A stretch of 6,572 bases of DNA from an uncultured Campylobacter sp. Lineage in GTDB: Bacteria > Campylobacterota > Campylobacteria > Campylobacterales > Campylobacteraceae. The notes beneath the pieces were generated by a model. That model was not told where the DNA came from. It worked only from the letters and a program-made list of their open reading frames with translations, and did no database searches. The stretch's first letter is position 1. Each line of letters begins with the position of its first letter. Below, piece after piece: positions 1-5,061 of the stretch. A program made the translations under genes and the position numbers. The DNA lies in contig NZ_CALINL010000037.1 in NCBI RefSeq assembly GCF_938045225.1, positions 1 through 6,572 on the forward strand, in the 5' to 3' direction.

Positions 1-105
1 TTTTGCTTCGGCGTTGCCTCGCAACTGCAAAGCAGAGCGTAATTCAAGCCCCTTCTCCCTTAACAAACAAAAGCTAGTTTTATTAAAATCAACCAGAATT
101 TTCGC

Positions 106-111
106 TAAAAT
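106..111 (+). promoter_or_regulatory. Candidate -10 element upstream of ybeY
   Basis: TAAAAT lies 32 bases before the ybeY start codon in an AT-rich stretch. Epsilonproteobacterial sigma-70 promoters rely mainly on the -10 box and lack a conserved -35, so the spacing is suitable. A second TA-rich stretch (TATTAAAAT, 81-89) could serve instead. This is inferred from sequence only. Confidence 0.3.
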
Positions 112-143
112 CATACTCAAATTTTACTAAAGGAAAGCCAAAA

Positions 144-560
144 ATGATACTTTGTGAGGACGATTATCCGAGGATTTTGGATCAAATTTGCGACTATTTG
201 ACCGCGGGCGAGGTGGAGCTAAGCTTTGTGGATGCCGAGGAGATGAAGGAGATAAACGTCCGCCAGCGCGGCATCTACGAGACCACGGACGTACTGAGTT
301 TCCCGCTTGAGATGCAGCTGCACGCGCCGCTTGGCTGTATCGTGATAAACACCGAGCTAGTCGCCGCCAAAGCCGCAGAGCTAGGCCACGGCGAGGATGA
401 CGAGACGGCACTGCTTTTTACGCACGGGTTGCTTCACGTGCTGGGCTACGATCATGAGAGCGACGCGGGCGAGATGAGGGCAAAGGAGTGCGAAGTGATC
501 GAGAAATTTAGCCTGCCAAAGAGCCTCATCGTGCGAACGCAGGATGTGAGCGAAGAATAA
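144..560 (+). CDS. ybeY: Endoribonuclease YbeY (rRNA maturation factor)
   Basis: This is a YbeY/UPF0054-family metal-dependent endoribonuclease, known to act in 16S rRNA 3'-end maturation and 70S ribosome quality control in the cytoplasm. The 138-residue protein carries the family zinc site as H94-G-L-L-H98 followed by G-Y-D-H104, so all three metal-binding histidines are present. The other hallmark, TDVLSFP, is at 48-54, preceded by an arginine-containing segment (R40) that resembles the conserved substrate-side arginine. Length is typical for an epsilonproteobacterial member, slightly shorter than the roughly 155 residues of E. coli. The ATG follows an AAAGGA ribosome site at 129-134 with a 9-base spacer. 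It appears to be transcribed alone: the next plus-strand gene starts about 300 bases later, and no terminator is obvious between them. The motif match makes the assignment firm. Confidence 0.95.
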   Translation: MILCEDDYPRILDQICDYLTAGEVELSFVDAEEMKEINVRQRGIYETTDVLSFPLEMQLHAPLGCIVINTELVAAKAAELGHGEDDETALLFTHGLLHVLGYDHESDAGEMRAKECEVIEKFSLPKSLIVRTQDVSEE

Positions 561-866
561 GTTAGCTTCGTAAAGGTGCGGGTCATGCCAAGCGCAAAAA
601 TAAGCTCGGCGATAAAATTTGGCTTAAACCACGCCTGCTAAAAACGTTTCAAGCAGTCTGCAAAATTTACATTTCGCTATAGCAAATCAACGTGGCATTA
701 AGCGCTAAATTGCCCCGAGCAAGCGATCAATTTTTCCCATCCGTCTATGCCGAGCCTGTCACGCAAAAAGACGTTTCTAACGCACACTTCGCCGCCACGC
801 TCAAATTTCCTCAAATTTGTCGCGCGTAGTAGCTAGATATTTAATAATTTTGGCTAAATTTACGAA
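561..866. other. Intergenic stretch, no supported gene
   Basis: About 300 bases separate ybeY from the metallophosphoesterase. I see no start-plus-ribosome-site combination for a credible gene, no tRNA and no strong terminator. The stretch contains a 10-base-period direct repeat, CTCAAATTT at 800-808 and 810-818. It also contains a 44-codon minus-strand open stretch (698-832) without an ATG that reads somewhat like protein, which is treated as a finding. The last 30 bases are AT-rich and probably hold the promoter of the next operon. Confidence 0.6.
842..848 (+). promoter_or_regulatory. Candidate -10 region for the phosphoesterase-psd operon
   Basis: TAATAAT lies in an AT-rich run just before the start codon at 867. 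If used as a -10 box, transcription would begin near 855 and leave a leader of only about a dozen bases. That would fit the absence of any AGGA-like ribosome site before this gene. This is a guess from sequence and has not been measured. Confidence 0.25.
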
Positions 867-1994
867 ATGTTTTATGTTTTATCGTCTTTAATCATTATTT
901 TTATGAATTACGTTTCTTACCGCGGGCTTTTTGCCGATGCCGCGCTCAGGCCGCTTGCCGCGCATAAAAGGGCGCTTGGGCTGTTTTTCCTGACGCTTGC
1001 CATGGGCGGCGTCGCGCTTGCTTTTTCGCTGCGGTTTAACTTTTTAGGTCCGAGCCTTCGCATCGCCTGTTCGCTGATGCTGGCGCTGACGTTTATTATC
1101 TTTTCGTTCGTACTTTTTACGAACGTCGTAGCTTTCGCCGCCCGTCCCGTAACCAAGCGCGTGTTTAGCGAGAGTAGGCGTAAATTTTTGCGCCTATATC
1201 TTGACGTCACGATACTTATCTTGGCGTTTAGCTACTTTTTTAGAGGTATCTTTAACGCCGTAAAATTACCCGAAGTAAAAGCCCAAGATATCGAGCTAAA
1301 GGGGCTAAATGGCGAGCTAAAAATCGCGGTCTTAACGGATATCCATCTGGGGGATTTTTTAGGAGCGGACTTTGCGCGGGCGGTAACCGGGCGCGTAAAC
1401 GAGCTTGGCGCCGATGTGGTCGCGATCGTGGGCGATATCGCGGATCTGCCGCCGCACCGTTTGGCCGAGTTTATCGCGCCATTTAACGAGCTAAAGAGCA
1501 AATACGGCACCTTTTACGTGCCGGGCAACCACGAGTACTATAACGGCATAGACGGCACGATAAAAGCGATCCGCGAGACTACTAATTTTAAAATTTTAGG
1601 CAACGAAAACGTGCGAGTGGGCGGGGTAAATTTAGCCGGCGTTTATGATATCATCGGTTTAAGATTTAAGGCATACGAGCCAGATCTGGTCGCGGCTCTG
1701 GACGGTCGCGACGTAAATTTGCCTACCGTTTTGCTCGCTCATCAGCCTAAGTTTTTAAAATACATGGACGAAAGCGCGCCCGTGGATCTAGTGGTGAGCG
1801 GACACACGCACGGCGGGCAAATTTTTCCGTTTTCGCTGCTGGTAAGGCTCGATCAAAAATACGTCGCCGGGCTATATAGCGCAAACAAAAAAACGCAAAT
1901 TTACGTTAGCCGCGGCGCTGGATTTTGGGGGCCGCCGGTGCGCGTGATGGCGCCTAGCGAGATTTCGTTATTAAGACTAAAAGGAGTTGTATGA
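867..1994 (+). CDS. Membrane-anchored calcineurin-like metallophosphoesterase
   Basis: The 375-residue protein has two parts. Residues 1-130 contain about four hydrophobic segments (roughly 2-18, 36-54, 66-92 and 111-128). Residues 150-375 form a calcineurin-like phosphoesterase domain. The metal-site motifs occur in order: D158-x-H160, G189-D190, G220-N221-H222-E223, H292 (AHQP) and G312-H313-T314-H315 followed by GGQ. The dinuclear centre therefore looks intact. The arrangement and the tail (SRGAGFWGPPVR, 348-359) resemble the YaeI/YkuE-like group, whose members are phosphoesterases with poorly defined natural substrates. The ATG at 867 is the first possible start, because an in-frame stop sits at 855-857. 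It has no recognisable ribosome site, which is unusual among these genes. The stop overlaps the psd start by 4 bases (ATGA), implying translational coupling. A substrate among membrane lipids or their precursors is plausible from context but unproven. Confidence 0.88.
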   Translation: MFYVLSSLIIIFMNYVSYRGLFADAALRPLAAHKRALGLFFLTLAMGGVALAFSLRFNFLGPSLRIACSLMLALTFIIFSFVLFTNVVAFAARPVTKRVFSESRRKFLRLYLDVTILILAFSYFFRGIFNAVKLPEVKAQDIELKGLNGELKIAVLTDIHLGDFLGADFARAVTGRVNELGADVVAIVGDIADLPPHRLAEFIAPFNELKSKYGTFYVPGNHEYYNGIDGTIKAIRETTNFKILGNENVRVGGVNLAGVYDIIGLRFKAYEPDLVAALDGRDVNLPTVLLAHQPKFLKYMDESAPVDLVVSGHTHGGQIFPFSLLVRLDQKYVAGLYSANKKTQIYVSRGAGFWGPPVRVMAPSEISLLRLKGVV

Positions 1995-2791
1995 GGGGAC
2001 TTATTTCTAGGATATTTGGGTTTGTGGCGGCAGTTAGATTTCCGAGGGTTTTGCAAACATTTATCAATGAAAAATACGTAAGCGGCTTTAAAATCGACAT
2101 GAGCGAGTTTAAACAGCCAAAGGAGTACGAGAGCCTCACGGCGCTTTTTACCCGCGAGCTACAGCGTCCGCGAAATTTTGACGTTTCGCCGCAGGCCTTT
2201 ATCAGTCCTAGCGACGGCACGTGCCTGGAGCTCGGAGTGAGCAAGGAGCTAAAGGCGATCAGCGTCAAGGGGCACGAGTACGGTATCGCAGAGCTTCTGG
2301 GCGACAGTATGGACCGCAGCGAGCGAGACGCCGAGCTAGAGTATGTAAATATCTACCTCAGTCCGCGCGACTACCACCGCTACCACGTGCCTTGCGATAT
2401 GAGGATATTATCCGCGCTTTACGTGCCGGGCGAGCTATATAGCGTAGCCGTTAGCGCGCTGCTAAAGGTGCCAAATCTATACGCTAAAAACGAGCGCGTG
2501 GTGCTAAAATGCGAGCTTGTAAGTGGCAAAAAGATGTGGCTGGTCTTTGTCGGCGCGCTAAACGTGGGCAAGATGAAATTTGACTTTGATGCGCGCATAC
2601 AGACTAACGCCTACGCCGGCAACGTCGCGCTTTATGAATACGAAAATTTAAGCGCGAAAAAGGGCGAGCAGCTGGGGATGTTTGAGCTGGGCTCTACGAT
2701 CCTCATCCTTAGCGAGCAGGGCGCGGTCAAATTTGATCTAGCAGCCGAGCAAAAGCTAAAATACGGCGACAAAATAGGAACTATCAACTAA
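1991..2791 (+). CDS. psd: Phosphatidylserine decarboxylase proenzyme
   Basis: Psd converts phosphatidylserine to phosphatidylethanolamine at the inner membrane, the last step of the main route to this lipid. The 266-residue proenzyme shows the expected landmarks. SPSDG (72-76) carries catalytic D75. SPRDYHRYH (124-132) carries H129 and H132. LGST (233-236) is the self-cleavage site: cutting between G234 and S235 would give a long beta chain and a 32-residue alpha chain with an N-terminal pyruvoyl group derived from S235. Residues around PNLYAKNERV (161-170) also match the family. The protein is somewhat shorter than the E. coli enzyme of about 320 residues, as is usual in epsilonproteobacteria. 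An AAGGAG site at 1981-1986 precedes the ATG by 4 bases, inside the end of the phosphoesterase gene, and the two frames overlap as ATGA. The gene looks complete and functional. Confidence 0.95.
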   Translation: MRGLISRIFGFVAAVRFPRVLQTFINEKYVSGFKIDMSEFKQPKEYESLTALFTRELQRPRNFDVSPQAFISPSDGTCLELGVSKELKAISVKGHEYGIAELLGDSMDRSERDAELEYVNIYLSPRDYHRYHVPCDMRILSALYVPGELYSVAVSALLKVPNLYAKNERVVLKCELVSGKKMWLVFVGALNVGKMKFDFDARIQTNAYAGNVALYEYENLSAKKGEQLGMFELGSTILILSEQGAVKFDLAAEQKLKYGDKIGTIN

Positions 2792-2800
2792 GGAGGCGCA

Positions 2801-3163
2801 ATGGGAACGCAACTAGTCGAACAAAACGAGCTAAAAGAAACGCTAGAACTAAAAGAGCGCATCGAAAACAACACGGTGGTCGAACTCTGGGAAAACAGCG
2901 AGGACTACGAGCGCCTGGCTAGCGCGACGCGCAAGACCATGCGATATATCAACGACGAGCAGATAAAGAGCTTTGCCGATGCGCTAAATCAAACGAACGA
3001 AAAGATCTTAAATTTGACCTTTGAGGGCGTGAAAAAGCATCATGAAAAGAAATTCGAGCAGATCAGAAAAAAGCAGAAAATCTACGTCGCTTCGGCATTT
3101 GCGGTCGGCTTTTTGATCGGTGCTTTGGCTGTTTGGATAGCGTTTAGAATTTTTGCGGGATAG
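2801..3163 (+). CDS. Small bitopic membrane protein of unknown function
   Basis: I do not recognise a family. The 120-residue protein has a charged, probably helical cytoplasmic part (1-92), rich in Glu, Lys and Asn, with possible coiled-coil character around 52-92. A single strongly hydrophobic segment lies near the C-terminus (about 94-117), immediately after a basic run (KKFEQIRKKQK, 83-93). By the positive-inside rule the long N-terminal part would face the cytoplasm and only a few residues would lie outside, a tail-anchored layout. The start is well supported: TAAGGAGG (2789-2796) overlaps the psd stop codon and sits 4 bases before the ATG. The 9-base gap to psd makes cotranscription with psd and the phosphoesterase very likely. 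That suggests a membrane-associated role, but nothing in the sequence defines it. Confidence 0.8.
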   Translation: MGTQLVEQNELKETLELKERIENNTVVELWENSEDYERLASATRKTMRYINDEQIKSFADALNQTNEKILNLTFEGVKKHHEKKFEQIRKKQKIYVASAFAVGFLIGALAVWIAFRIFAG

Positions 3164-3533
3164 ATTTTAAGCTCGGCCGTTTGCTGTGCTTGCGTGCCGA
3201 CCCGTTTGAGTTTGCCCGGTTTTTTGGTAAATTTGACTTTTAAACCGCGCGACTGCTTGCGGCTTGGACATGAGGGCTCAAAAGTTGACGCTTTGATTTT
3301 CGGATTTGCTTGAATATTTGGCTTTAAATTTGAGCACGGCGGCTTTTAAAATTTACGTATCATTGCGGGTTTGGAGTGAAATTTGACTTAGGGTGGCGGC
3401 TGTAAATTTGCTCTTTTTTCTGCGACGACCATCAAGCTCGACTCAACTTTTTATGCGGCGGATTGAACCGCTTTTTTATTTATAAAATTTGCATCCCAAA
3501 TTTAGCCGCCGACTTACGTATCTGCGCAAAAAG
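3164..3533. other. Intergenic stretch between convergent genes
   Basis: About 370 bases lie between the plus-strand operon and the minus-strand alkC remnant. They contain no open frame that I can support on either strand. The words TAAATTTGAC, TTAAATTTGAG and GAAATTTGAC recur. The only terminator-like structure is weak: GCGG and CCGC with a 6-base loop (3458-3471) followed by T6 (3472-3477), on the plus strand. It lies about 300 bases past the last plus-strand stop. I see no strong bidirectional terminator. Confidence 0.55.
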
Positions 3534-3650
3534 CTAAATTTTTATTTTTCTTGTGGCGTGACGGATGATTTGCTGCGTGTTTTTGTTTTGCGAGCTTTGC
3601 CAGCGCACGAGCAGCTCTTTTGCGGCGGCGAAATTTACTTTTAGATAGTC
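3534..3650 (-). pseudogene. Displaced C-terminal end of the alkC-like gene
   Basis: Downstream of the premature stop of the AlkC-like frame (TAA at 3641-3643), a different frame stays open for 38 codons, from DYLKVNF to the TAG at 3534-3536. It encodes the expected end of the family: a helix AAAKELLVRWQ, then NKNTQQIIRHATRKIKI. This matches the W-I-I-R-H-A-L-R-T-L-type ending of AlkC/AlkD HEAT proteins. Joining it to the upstream frame at the CGCG at 3656-3659 gives SVANN-VADYLKV, which resembles the family's SVANNLNDISKD-type segment. The fragment has no start of its own and is part of the upstream gene. It could be a real mutation or a sequencing or assembly error. Confidence 0.8.
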
Positions 3651-4273
3651 TGCGACGCGTTGTTTGCTACCGAGCGCTGCACGAAGCGCACCTTGTCCTC
3701 TTTGAGTATCTCTAGTACCGCAAAAACGGGGCTCGGATTGCTAATAAAAAGCTCCAGTTTACTAGCCCAGGGTAGCTTTGGTCGCAGACCCTCGGATGCG
3801 AGTCCGCGTAGGTGGAAATTTGACGAGCGTGCCCACTGCGTCATGGTTTTGAGCGAGTCTTGCGGATATTTTTTGATAAAGGCGCGCACCGCGTACTCGC
3901 CCGTGCCGCGCTTCGTGATTTCCTCGATCGCTCTCATCGAGACTTCAAAGTCGTCTAGGCCGTAAATTTCGACGTATTTTGCTAGCGGCAAAGTCCAGTA
4001 AAAGTGCTTAAACATGCCCGTTTCGTTCGGGTTTTCTTCGCCTAAAATCGCGACCAAAATCTCCGCCGCGCGCCTAAAATCCGGCGGCAAAAGTTCATTT
4101 AGCGCGTTTGCGTGCGCCAAAATCCGTTGCGAATAGCCGAAATTTGGCGTGCTTTCAGCAATTTGCCCGCAGTAGCTATGCGCGTCAAATTTAGGATAGA
4201 CCGCCTTTATCTTTTGTGATAAAATTTGCGCTAAATTTTCTTCGAAATATACCGCCAGTCCGCCGTTTTCCAT
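3641..4273 (-). CDS. alkC: AlkC-type DNA alkylation repair protein, frameshifted near the C-terminus
   Basis: The frame encodes 210 residues of a HEAT-like-repeat DNA glycosylase of the DNA_alkylation superfamily, AlkC branch. Relatives excise alkylated bases such as 3-methyladenine in base excision repair. Family features in order: an N-terminal segment with LSQKIKAVYPKFD (18-30), LPPDF (62-66), KYVEIYGLDDFEVSM (99-113), ITKRGTGEYAVRAFI (119-133), a TMTQWARSSNFHLRGLASEG repeat start (143-162), RPKLPW (164-169) and RFVQRSVANN (196-205). The frame then breaks and stops after five stray residues. The missing end lies in another frame (3534-3650). A corrected gene would span 3534-4273 and give about 245 residues. 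The start is ATG at 4271-4273, preceded by AAAGGA (4278-4283) with a 4-base spacer. A TTG 11 codons upstream (4304-4306) has no such site. The gene stands alone on the minus strand. Activity of the truncated form is doubtful, because the last HEAT helices are lost. Confidence 0.85.
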   Translation of the reverse strand: MENGGLAVYFEENLAQILSQKIKAVYPKFDAHSYCGQIAESTPNFGYSQRILAHANALNELLPPDFRRAAEILVAILGEENPNETGMFKHFYWTLPLAKYVEIYGLDDFEVSMRAIEEITKRGTGEYAVRAFIKKYPQDSLKTMTQWARSSNFHLRGLASEGLRPKLPWASKLELFISNPSPVFAVLEILKEDKVRFVQRSVANNASQTI

Positions 4274-4277
4274 ATTT

Positions 4278-4283
4278 TCCTTT
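4278..4283 (-). promoter_or_regulatory. Ribosome binding site that fixes the alkC start
   Basis: On the minus strand AAAGGA lies 4 bases before ATG at 4273. The alternative in-frame TTG at 4306 would place this site inside the coding region and has no comparable site of its own. The ATG is therefore preferred. Confidence 0.65.
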
Positions 4284-4434
4284 GAGTAGTTTTTTGAAAG
4301 GCGCAAAATTTAACGCCGAATATCAAAAAGCGGCATTAAATTTGTAGCCGTTACGCTCGTCAAATTTGACCGCCCGCGCAAGCAAAGCGTCAAATTTGTC
4401 GCAGTTTACGGGCTAAATTTTAAAATTAGCTCGC

Positions 4435-4475
4435 AAAAAGGGCGTTAAATTTAGTAAAAACTAAAAATAACGCCC
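4435..4475 (-). terminator. Intrinsic terminator of the Sel1/lipoprotein operon
   Basis: On the minus strand an 8-base-pair stem (GGGCGTTA pairing with TAACGCCC, 4440-4447 with 4468-4475) continues past a 2x2 A/A internal loop on the plus-strand reading (4448-4449 and 4466-4467). A second 6-base-pair stem (4450-4455 with 4460-4465) follows, closed by a 4-base loop. A run of five T residues (4435-4439 read on the minus strand) follows at once. It begins about 10 bases after the lipoprotein stop codon. No T run follows on the plus strand, so it should act only on the minus-strand operon. Confidence 0.8.
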
Positions 4476-4485
4476 GAAAGTAAAA

Positions 4486-5061
4486 TTATTTGCACTCGAC
4501 TTGCGGCATCTGCGCTAAAAATATCGGCAATTTTTGCTTGATTAGCGTGTGAAATTTGCTTCTATCCGCGATATTTAGAAACTTTAGCGCGTAGTGCGTG
4601 ACTCTAAGCCCGCAATTAAGGCTTTTTACGTTGATTAGATTGATCTCGTAGTTGTCAAAATCAGGGTTGCCCGCGATCGGATAGTAGATCGTGTAAGCTT
4701 GATACTCTTTATCGTTTATAAACTTAAAATCATATTCTGCTTTGCCGAACTGCCCGCTTTTTAGCGCGGTTACAAAGGTCTTTTGATATTCGTTTATATC
4801 GGCGTTTTCATCGACGGTAACGCTTACTAGCTTGCTCCATTTAAAGCCCACTTTTTCATTGGGTAGATAATACTCGGCCGTTCTTGCGTTTTTTTGCTTT
4901 AGGATAAATTTATCGCCGTCTATCGCTATCTCGCTTGGCAGATTTACGCTATCTAGCGCGCTTTTTGGTAGCTCTATCTGCGTGGTTCTAGGCTGGGTGC
5001 AGCCGCCCAAAAACAGACAAACGGCCGCAACGGCGGCAAACGAAACTTTTTTAAAACTCAT
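4486..5061 (-). CDS. Putative lipoprotein of unknown function
   Basis: The 191-residue protein begins with a lipoprotein signal peptide: basic MSFKK, a hydrophobic core to about residue 17, then lipobox L18-G19-G20-C21. Signal peptidase II cleavage before C21 should leave a lipid-anchored protein. The following residues (TQPR) lack the Asp that, by the enterobacterial rule, retains lipoproteins at the inner membrane, so an outer-membrane site is possible. The mature part (about 170 residues) looks like a single globular domain of mixed strands and helices. It includes KVGFKWSKLVSVTV (49-62) and two cysteines near the end (NCGLRV and the VECK terminus) that could form a disulfide. I recognise no family. 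AAGGAG at 5068-5073 lies 6 bases before the ATG and inside the upstream Sel1 gene. The two genes overlap by 11 bases, so they are cotranscribed and probably translationally coupled. A terminator follows directly. Confidence 0.8.
   Translation of the reverse strand: MSFKKVSFAAVAAVCLFLGGCTQPRTTQIELPKSALDSVNLPSEIAIDGDKFILKQKNARTAEYYLPNEKVGFKWSKLVSVTVDENADINEYQKTFVTALKSGQFGKAEYDFKFINDKEYQAYTIYYPIAGNPDFDNYEINLINVKSLNCGLRVTHYALKFLNIADRSKFHTLIKQKLPIFLAQMPQVECK

Noticed and set aside
2..31. Hairpin at the window start (GTTGC-CTC-GCAAC with outer TTTGC/GCAAA)
   Set aside because: The arms are asymmetric, there is no T run on either side in the right position, and the upstream gene is outside the window, so no role can be assigned.
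127..411. Minus-strand open frame opposite ybeY
   Set aside because: It is Arg/Pro/Ser-rich, has no recognisable motif, and lies antisense to a gene with a complete YbeY metal site. It is a by-product of the GC-rich coding strand.
585..641. Eighteen-codon plus-strand frame beginning MPSAKISS, after a weak AAGGTG
   Set aside because: It is too short to judge, the ribosome site is poor and there is no conservation evidence. It is expected by chance.
3458..3477. Possible plus-strand terminator (4-base-pair stem plus T6)
   Set aside because: The stem is very short and about 300 bases past the nearest plus-strand stop codon. It is mentioned in the intergenic entry only as a weak possibility.
4274..4306. 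Longer N-terminus of the AlkC-like protein from a TTG start
   Set aside because: The ATG at 4273 has AAAGGA 4 bases upstream. The TTG has no such site, and the extra eleven residues do not resemble the family start.
4311..4338. Imperfect inverted repeat upstream of alkC (TAACGCCG with CGGCATTA)
   Set aside because: It has one mismatch, a 12-base loop and no T run. It could be an operator, but nothing supports that over chance in this word-biased DNA.
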